This document shows positions 29,687 through 35,208 of a stretch of DNA of 35,208 bases, piece by piece. Location: positions 10,149 to 45,356 of the forward strand of contig WELB01000043.1 of NCBI GenBank assembly GCA_009602725.1, in the 5' to 3' direction. Source of the stretch: Spirogloea muscicola (lineage: Eukaryota > Streptophyta > Zygnematophyceae > Spirogloeales > Spirogloeaceae). The notes under the pieces were generated by a model. The model was not told where the DNA came from, ran no database searches, and saw nothing but the letters and a program-made list of their open reading frames with translations. Numbering within the stretch: position 1 is the first letter of the stretch; each line of letters starts with the position of its first letter. Position numbers and translations under genes: made by a program.

Positions 29687-30545
29687 TCAGCAAAAATGCT
29701 GCAGAATTGCAAGCCTCACAGGTACGATCTGGTAAGAGCAGGGTTAACGAAGTCACAAAGACCTTGCTGAGGGAGCAGCTTCACTCATGAGCTTGTGCTG
29801 CAATCTTTTATGACTCTCCACCTTCAAAATAGCATTGAGCTTCATCAGTGACAGGTCAACGATAGCTCAGGAAAAATTTGACACTGGTATATGTACACGA
29901 CGTTTTCAAGCAAGCGCTCGGTAACGATATGTCATGGCGTGTGACTCTGAGTCCATGCTAGGCTTTGTCAGAATATGTTTGCCCTGGCAAGGAGAATGAG
30001 GAGATAGACTGCCAAGCCAACTAAGATAAATGTGGGTTGGAGGAAGGCAAAGCCCTCACCTGATCAGCAAGAAGACCAAGTCTGGAGCTCACAGCTCCTG
30101 GAACAGCATACATAGAAAAGCCACCAGTTATATAAGCCACCAGCTCACTGAACCTCACAGGATCAGGCCTTCTGAATCTGAGCTGTGACTTCTGTGGCGA
30201 AATGTTGGGAATGTAGCGGCCATGATGAGCATGCTGACGTGACTGCTAAATCGAGTCCTCTGCTTTGGGCGTCCTGCAATGAATGTCTGACCGGCTTGGC
30301 TTGCACTGCTGTAGATAAGTGCACCTTAGTCTCAACGCTATTCTATAAAGCATGACACGCAAGTCAAATGCACGTGACGGGTGGAAGTACCTTGTCTTCC
30401 AAGCACTGTAGTAAGCATGAGGCATAAGCAGCCAGTGTACCTGCAGCCCATTGCACATGATCAAGCTGAGTGTTATCTCACCATACAATACAAAGCTAGA
30501 GAGAACACGTTTGACGTCTAAGAACAGCAATGAGATGAAATCAAA
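29687..30545 (-). CDS. Gene X copy 2: unrecognised spliced gene, shortened end
   Basis: Minus-strand exons 30545-30391, 30153-30060, 29821-29763, 29714-29687. All splice sites align with copy 1; exon 1 differs by a 3-base insertion and exon 2 by 15 bases, both keeping frame. The product reads FDFISLLFLDV, MCNGLQVHWLLMPHAYYSAW, ELVAYITGGFSMYAVPGAVS, RLGLLADQ, LQHKLMSEAAPSAR, LAILQHFC then TGA. Compared with copy 1 the last exon stops after 8 residues, losing the WFEETVDLILSLDL segment, so it may be decaying. Upstream exons unresolved, as in copy 1. Function unknown. Confidence 0.5.
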
Positions 30546-31321
30546 CTGCAGTCAGTTGCTCTCATTCCGCAGCCAGGCAATCTGTTGGAGTTTCGTAACA
30601 CTGCCCAAGGACACTTTCCAGCCATGGCAGTCAGGCAACTTGGCACTAAAGACACCCCCTCAAAGACAGGACTTAGCACAGGGCCCTGTAATCAACTATG
30701 TGACGGCTACTCAAAGAGCAGAGCTCTCAAACATAGTGGCAGAGAACAGAGAACAAGTATGTTAAGAAGTTGCAGGCCGCCATTACTGCATGGAATTGTT
30801 AGCCGTCTGTGGCGTCGTAAGTGACAGTGTGGGGAAGCTTACACCAGACGTTTGCATTGCAGTTTGCGGGATCCGGCCATTGTGAGCGCAATTGGGGCTT
30901 TGTGCTGGCAATGGTGGTGATGGTCCTGTCCGTCCAGGACACGATTGTCAGCGAGAAGCGCAGAGCCAGCTGCCATGCAAGCCCTTGCGGCGCGATCCTT
31001 TTTCCATTAGCCTACAATGCGATCTGGCACGGGAAGCTTCGTGCGCGAACATCTCAGATCCGTGCGCGAATATCTCGCGGCCTCCGTGCAATGAGAGGCA
31101 CTCACAGCCACAAAGCTGGCGTCGAGAGCGCGCGCGGCTTGCCGGGACTGCGACGGCGTCGCGGCTGCCGGCCAGCCCGTGCGAGGCCAGCGCCGAGAGG
31201 CAAGCTCGCGAGCGAGGCCGGCTGCGGCGGCGGGGCACACTCGATTACCCTGGGATCGCAGTATGGCCATCCAGGACTAGGGGACGATCTGGCGGCAGAC
31301 GAGGAAGGCGGAACGGAATTG

Positions 31322-31400
31322 TTGGTCGAGTGATGGAGGGCCTGAGTAACCAAGAAGAAAAGAGAACAGTCCAAAGGCAAACAAGCACGTTGAAAGACGA
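31322..31400 (-). mobile_element. Decayed family A tail after duplication copy 2
   Basis: GTGATGGAGGGCCTGAGTAACCAAG, with AAAGGCAAACAAGCACGTTG, matches the family A 3' UTR loosely, in the same place as 25535-25612 after copy 1. Confidence 0.5.
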
Positions 31401-31531
31401 AAGCGTGGCCAATGCAAGCCTTATATGTCAAGAAGGAGAGAGCGCGCACGGTGCGCATGAATTGGGTTGAGGCCAAATTCAATCCAACACATTCATCAGG
31501 CAAAGTACTCGTGCAGATTAGATAGAGAGAG

Positions 31532-31737
31532 AAGAAGTGGCTCTCCCAATGGGGGCAAGGGCTGTGAGAAGCCAGCCCGAAAAGAATTGACAAGGTTCGA
31601 AGGGGCCAAACTACGAGCTAAGCAGCGACTGCGGGGCCTGAAGAGGCTATGGCAGAATGGGGGAGGATGGACCACTCAGTAGTTACGAGTGAGGAGCCTC
31701 ACATCCGACAGACTAGCTGCCGGAAAACTATCCCCCC
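31532..31737 (-). mobile_element. Family B LINE 3' end
   Basis: Minus strand begins GGGGGGATAGTTTTCCGGC, SLSDVRLLTRNY-stop, full UTR, hairpin, GAGAGCCACTTCTT. It abuts the open family C segment at 31745. One of the best preserved B tails here. Confidence 0.88.
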
Positions 31738-31744
31738 CCAAATT

Positions 31745-32560
31745 AGAAAGGAGGGCGCCGCGCAGGCCTCGTTGAGTGGCCTTCCGCGATGGGGCCGCCT
31801 GTTCCATGGAGTGCTGTGCCCGGCACGATGACCCTGCGGAGCTGGCTGCCCACATGCTCCGCTGCGCGCACGGGGGCGAGCGGACCGATTCACACGACCT
31901 TCTGCGACACGCCATGCAGCGTGTGTTCCTGGAGGCCGGCTACCAGGTGGCATTGGATAATACGACAATTATGCCCATCCAGCGGGGGCGCCGACGGACA
32001 GGTTCACACCCGCCGCGCTGACCTAGTTGCCATCCCGCCCGGAGGAGGTCCGCGTATCATTGCAGATTGCGTCGACTCCGCCAACCCCGCAAAGTCGGCG
32101 ACGCTCGCCGGGCACGAGGTCGCTTTGGCGGCTCGGAGTAAGGAGCGCAAGTAACTCCGACCACCCTCCAGGCGATGCCTTCGCCGCCCTGGCCATTGTC
32201 GTTCACGGGGCCTTCGGCAGTGGCTGGCTGGATCTCCTCCAGCGGCTTGCCGGCAGGCCATCGAGCGGCGGCCGGGTTCGCCAGGCTTCAATGCTGCAGG
32301 CTCCCTCGCTCAAGTCTTTCGAATGAGAGACTGGCGGTCTCGCTCCAGCGCTCTCTGGCTCTGGCCAGGGGACCCGCTTCCAGGAACCCAGTCTCTCTGA
32401 CCTGAGGCTGCTTAGCAGGGGTTACTGAGTGCTTCGTAGCTGCTTCGTTTCTTTTCTGCGCTTGTTGTTCTTCGTACTTCCCCTGGCCCCTTCTCGTCCT
32501 TTGTTCATTCGTTTCTGGGCTGGCTTTTTCCAGGCCCTATCCTCAATGGGCGAGCCCTTC
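31745..32560 (+). pseudogene. Family C LINE: CCHC, restriction-like nuclease and 3' tail
   Basis: Plus strand: GAAQASLSGLP, then CCARHDDPAELAAHMLRC (zinc knuckle), HDLLRHAMQRVFLEAGYQVA, RRADLVAIPPGGGPRIIADC, SATLAGHEVALAARSKERK, and after a frameshift SDHPPGDAFAALAIVVHGAF, SGWLDLLQRLAGRP, LAVSLQRSLA, EPSLSDLRLLSRGY-stop, UTR and hairpin. The D(L/I)V..ADC/DVV..K pattern matches the PD-(D/E)xK nuclease of the family A element. At least three frameshifts. Confidence 0.82.
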
Positions 32561-32745
32561 CCCCTCTCAGGCTCATGCGGTCCACACACGCGCTGGCCGC
32601 GCTATGGCTGCTGCCTCAGGGTCTCGGCAGAGTGCCGCTTCTCCTGCTTCGAGTTAGTCTGATTTGCTGTTGCTCACTCGTGGTTACTGAGCATCCATCT
32701 GCATCATTTCGTGCCTTGGTGTGTATTTTTGTCTTTCCTGGCACT
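32560..32745 (+). mobile_element. Family D LINE 3' fragment
   Basis: RAMAAASGSRQSAASPASS, an in-frame TAG where other copies have Tyr, SDLLLLTRGY, TGA, then CATCTGCATCATTTCGTG as in 26858-26877. A second GGGCGAGCCCTTCCC tail follows at 32770. Confidence 0.7.
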
Positions 32746-32908
32746 AGTTTGTGGCCTTTGCTTTTTAATGGGCGAGCCCTTCCCGCTGTGTGCTTTTAAT
32801 GCGAAGCTGTCAGCGCGACGCGCGTGCGCATCTCCATCTCCAAATTTTTCATGGAAAGGCGGTGACCACCGGTAACCACCTTTCTTCTTGGCAGGGAGGG
32901 CGAAGGAC

Positions 32909-33056
32909 ATGGAGTGTGTATTAAGAGATGGAGGGCCTGTGTGGCCAAGTACAAAGGCAAGCACATTGACAAATGTACGTCACCTGCTGCTGAGCTGACC
33001 CTCTCAGTGACCACGAGTCAGCACATCGAGGTCGCTAACTGATGCCCGAACACCGA
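32909..33056 (-). mobile_element. Family A LINE 3' tail
   Basis: Minus strand: CATCAGTTAGCGACCTCGAT, GTGCTGACTCGTGGTCACTGA, UTR, ACAGGCCCTCCATCTC, TTAATACACACTCCAT. Follows a family B terminus (33069-33101) head to tail. Confidence 0.85.
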
Positions 33057-33068
33057 AGGGCGGAGGGA

Positions 33069-33271
33069 GAAGCGGCTCACCCAATGGGGGCAAGGGCTGT
33101 GAAAGAAGTGGCTCTCCCAATAGGGGCAAGGGCTGTGAAAGCCCAGCCCGAAAATGATTGACAAGGGTTCGAAGGGGCCAAATGACGGAGGGGCCGAAAG
33201 CGCTGTCGAAATGGGTGTAGGATGGACCACTCAGTAGCTACAAGGGACGAGCCTCAAATCGATAGAATCTA
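33069..33271 (-). mobile_element. Two family B tails in tandem
   Basis: 33103-33245 holds UTR, hairpin and GGGAGAGCCACTTCTTTC; 33069-33101 repeats only the last part (CACAGCCCTTGCCCCC, GGGTGAGCCGCTTCT). Same orientation. The partial repeat of a 3' terminus fits a template jump. Confidence 0.75.
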
Positions 33272-33911
33272 TCGGGCTGGCAGAGGCCAGCCTGAAAAGA
33301 ATGGACAAAATTTACGGAGCCAAGAAGATGCTACAAAGAAAAAACTATACAGCTAGACACAAGACGACGCGAATTTTCCTTGTATTTGAAACAATCGAAG
33401 GCCAAAATCGAAGGAAAAGGGAAGCTCAGTACGACTGAGCAGCAGCAAGTCCGAGTAACTCAAAGCTGGGTAAGAGGCACTCCGACTAGACCCAAATGCA
33501 GCCATAGCGCCAAGGCGCCAAAGAAAGAGGTGCCGAAAAAGGACTACACTACAAAACACGAGCGCGGCCTGCTCACGAGTGGACGGCGTGAGCCAGGGAG
33601 CGCTGGAACGAGACTGCCAGCCGCATGCGAAATACCTGCGCTAGCGAGCCGGCAGCGTCGAAGCCGGGCAGCTCCCCTGGCTGACCCGACCGCTGATCGA
33701 TGGCCTGCCGGGCCAGCCGCTGGAGGAGATCCAGCCAGCGACTTGCCAAAAGCCCCATGGCCATCAATCGCCAGAGCCGCGAATTCATCACAAGCAGGGT
33801 GGTCGGCGTACGTACGCACCTTGACTCGGGCCGCCAGGCCGACCGCGTGCCCGGCGTTCGACGCCGATCTGGTGAGGTTGGCGAAGTTGACGCAGCCGGC
33901 GGTCGGGGGAA
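33272..33911 (-). mobile_element. Family D LINE 3' portion, copy d1
   Basis: Minus strand: CVNFANLTRSASNAGHAVGL, ARVKVRTYADHPACDEFAAL, SRWLDLLQRLARQAIDQRSG, GFDAAGSLAQVFRMRLAVSF, and, after an inserted UTR-like segment (33545-33480), ALSYSDLLLLSR-type end, then hairpin GGCTGGCCTCTGCCAGCCC. Its truncated 5' end abuts the 3' end of copy d2. Confidence 0.78.
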
Positions 33912-34556
33912 GTGCGCGCCCATAGAGAAGAGGGGCTGGCAAAGCCAGCCCAAAAAAGAATGGACAATGTCCAAAGCCAAAGAAAGAGGAGCCGGAAAAA
34001 GACTACACTACAAAACACTGCAGAACACATAGACGATGCAGAGGGAAGCTCAGTACCCACGAGTGAGCAACATCAGGTCTGAGTAGCTCGCTGCAGGGAA
34101 AGAGGCACTCCGCCGAAACCCAGAGGCGGCGGCCATAGCACGGCCTGCTCGCGTGTGGACGGCGTGGGCAAGGGAGCGTTGAAGCGATACGGCCAGGCGC
34201 ATGCGGAAGACTTATGCGAGCGAACCGGCGGCGTTGAAGCCCGGGCATCGCCCCTGGCAGAACCGGCCGCCGGTCAATGGCCTGGCGGGCAAGCCGCTGA
34301 ATGAGATCCAGCCAGCGGCTGCCGAAAGCCCCGTGTACATCGCCAGGGCCGCGAATTCATCCCCCACCGGGCGGTCACCACATCCGCGATGATGCGGGAC
34401 CGCCTCCAGACGGGATGAATGGAGTGTGTATTAAGAGATGGAGGGCCTGTGTGGCCAAGTACAAAGGCAAGCACAATTGACAAATGTACGTCACCTGCTG
34501 CTAAGCCGACCCGCTCAGTAATCACTCCGGGCGGGATGGCGGGAGGGGCAGGAATC
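33912..34556 (-). mobile_element. Family D LINE 3' portion, copy d2, host of a family A insertion
   Basis: Minus strand: AIPSGGG-PAIIADVV (nuclease core, split by the insertion), DEFAALAMYTG, SRWLDLIQRLARQAIDRRPV, LA-VFRMRLAVSLQRSLAHAV, RAMAAASGF-type segment, SDLMLLTRGY-stop, UTR, hairpin, CTATGGGCGCGC at 33914. Head to tail with d1 and with the tail at 34556. Confidence 0.82.
34418..34531 (-). mobile_element. 114-bp family A tail inserted in family D, 7-bp TSD
   Basis: Flanked by CGGGATG at 34411-34417 and 34532-34538. Removing it restores the nuclease codons AIPSGGG of copy d2, matching AIPPGGG at 32030. It starts at the family A stop codon and ends ACACACTCCATT. Confidence 0.9.
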
Positions 34557-34632
34557 GCGCGCCCATAGAGAAGAGGGGCTGGCAGAGGCCAGCCCAAAAA
34601 GAATGATGGACAAAATGGAGGGAGGGCAGGCA
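34556..34632 (-). mobile_element. Family D 3' terminus
   Basis: Minus strand: CATTCTTTTTGGGCTGGCCT, hairpin, CTCTTCTCTATGGGCGCGC. Joined head to tail to copy d2. Confidence 0.75.
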
Positions 34633-34638
34633 GTCGGT

Positions 34639-34738
34639 TGCTGGACCTTCTGCAGCTGCTTGCCCAGCGGGCCATCCGATCGTCTGACTTGCGGCTCCTG
34701 ACTAGAGAACTTCTGACCTGGCCGATCATAGCCCTTGA
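34639..34738 (+). mobile_element. LINE C-terminal fragment, SSDLRLLT type
   Basis: LDLLQLLAQRAIRSSDLRLLTREL: the LDLLQRLA helix fused directly to the C-terminal SDLRLLT motif, i.e. an internal deletion. Then CTGGCCGATCATAGCCC, like 28042-28110. Confidence 0.6.
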
Positions 34739-34804
34739 CGAAGTGGCTCTCCCAATGGGGCCTGTGATCACAGCCCTTGCCCCCAGTGGGAGAGCCACTT
34801 CTTC
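34739..34804. repeat. Inverted pair of family B termini with central palindrome
   Basis: CGAAGTGGCTCTCCCAATGG at 34739 faces its near-complement at 34784-34804. The centre holds the perfect palindrome CTGTGATCACAG (34762-34773). Two B 3' ends point away from one another. Confidence 0.8.
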
Positions 34805-34819
34805 GATCACAGCTATCGC

Positions 34820-34852
34820 CCAGGTGTGCTGCCTGCCGGGCAGCACACCTGG
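34820..34852. repeat. Perfect 14-bp hairpin at the LINE junction
   Basis: CCAGGTGTGCTGCC (34820-34833), loop TGCCG, GGCAGCACACCTGG (34839-34852). The right arm is the first part of the LINE frame that follows. Confidence 0.85.
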
Positions 34853-35208
34853 GGAGTTGGGCGCAGGTTGCGGCTTCGGTGGCCCAGCGATTCATCCGGC
34901 ATGGGGGTCGCCTCCTGGAGCAGGCGGCCGCGGACGTGGAGACTGGCACGCTGCCTTTCCAGACGGCTCTCCGCTCAGCCCGGGATGAGCTGCTTGCGGA
35001 TCACCCCGCCCTGGTGCCACGGGCCGTCCCGTTCGCTCTCCTGGCGCGCACGGCCGACCTGCGGGCCCAAGCTCGCTGCATGGCGGAGGTAGATGCGGCG
35101 TCTTTCTCCACGGCGCTGGGGCTCTTGCCTCCAGCCGACCTCCGGGGGCGCGCGCGACTGCTCTCGGCGTCCTCACCAGGGGCGGCTGCTTGGCTGTCGG
35201 CTCTGCCG
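34840..35208 (+). CDS. LINE protein, post-RT region, open to the window end
   Basis: An unbroken frame of about 123 codons: AAHLGSWAQVAASVAQRFIR, HGGRLLEQAAADVETG, LRSARDELLADHPALVPRAV, LGLLPPADLRGRARLLS, SSPGAAAWLSALP. It corresponds to the segment between RT and the CCHC knuckle: compare AAFLGCWHQVAS and ARLTWLATPGATDWL in the family A element. No frameshift in this part, so it could belong to a younger copy. It lacks the upstream RT; its 5' edge is the hairpin at 34820-34852. Confidence 0.75.

Larger units (their letters stand above)
29285..31285. repeat. 2-kb segmental duplication, copy 2
   Basis: Direct repeat of 23425-25425. Its left edge now abuts the family C tail and a GC-rich 25-base spacer, where copy 1 runs on into protease 2. 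Confidence 0.85.

Noticed and set aside
12328-34632. The hairpin tails as MITEs or terminal inverted repeats of DNA transposons
   Set aside because: They are always at one end only, follow LINE C-terminal codons, show 5' truncation of varied length and variable TSDs, which is the LINE pattern.
1-35208. CRISPR arrays, rRNA genes, LTR retrotransposon ends
   Set aside because: No regularly spaced repeats, no rRNA-like conserved blocks, and no paired long terminal repeats were seen.

Overview
This window is nuclear DNA from a eukaryote, most likely a green alga (Chlorophyta). The reasons are multi-exon genes with GT-AG introns of about 40 to 650 bases, a plant-type DENN protein, two plant-type (nepenthesin-like) aspartic proteases, one with a poly-proline tail, a TGTAA motif below one gene, and algal-style non-LTR retroelements. 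I cannot name a species. Family letters A to E for retroelements are my own labels.

Layout: (1) 1-7961, plus strand: one 18-exon DENN-domain gene, probably a Rab GEF, with an upstream frame open to the window edge. (2) 8541-11462, minus strand: aspartic protease gene 1, intact, with signal peptide and both DTGS sites; a family A retroelement tail sits in one intron. (3) 11750-19000: retroelement debris, including a russian-doll nest at 12399-13207 and a 3.9-kb degenerate family A non-LTR element at 13975-17850 (zinc finger, reverse transcriptase with YADD, CCHC, restriction-like nuclease). (4) 19200-20560: mostly non-coding, with a TATA box and a possible small gene. (5) 20558-23300, minus strand: aspartic protease gene 2, a paralogue sharing intron positions and phases with gene 1 but carrying an in-frame UAG at a conserved glutamine position and a frameshift. 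(6) 23425-25425 and 29285-31285: a 2-kb direct duplication holding an unrecognised spliced gene (here gene X) and a TATA box that serves protease 2 only in the first copy. (7) 25500-29280 and 31300-35208: dense mosaics of 5'-truncated retroelement copies from families A to E, many nested with target-site duplications and many joined head to tail; the window ends inside an open LINE reading frame.

The most interesting theme is the retroelement mosaic. At least five related families have the same protein end (LTR/LSR-x-Y-stop) and nearly all the same short 3' hairpin tail. They insert repeatedly into each other, and the junctions fit target-primed reverse transcription with template jumping. 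Apart from the two paralogous proteases and the duplicated gene X, I see no functional gene cluster.
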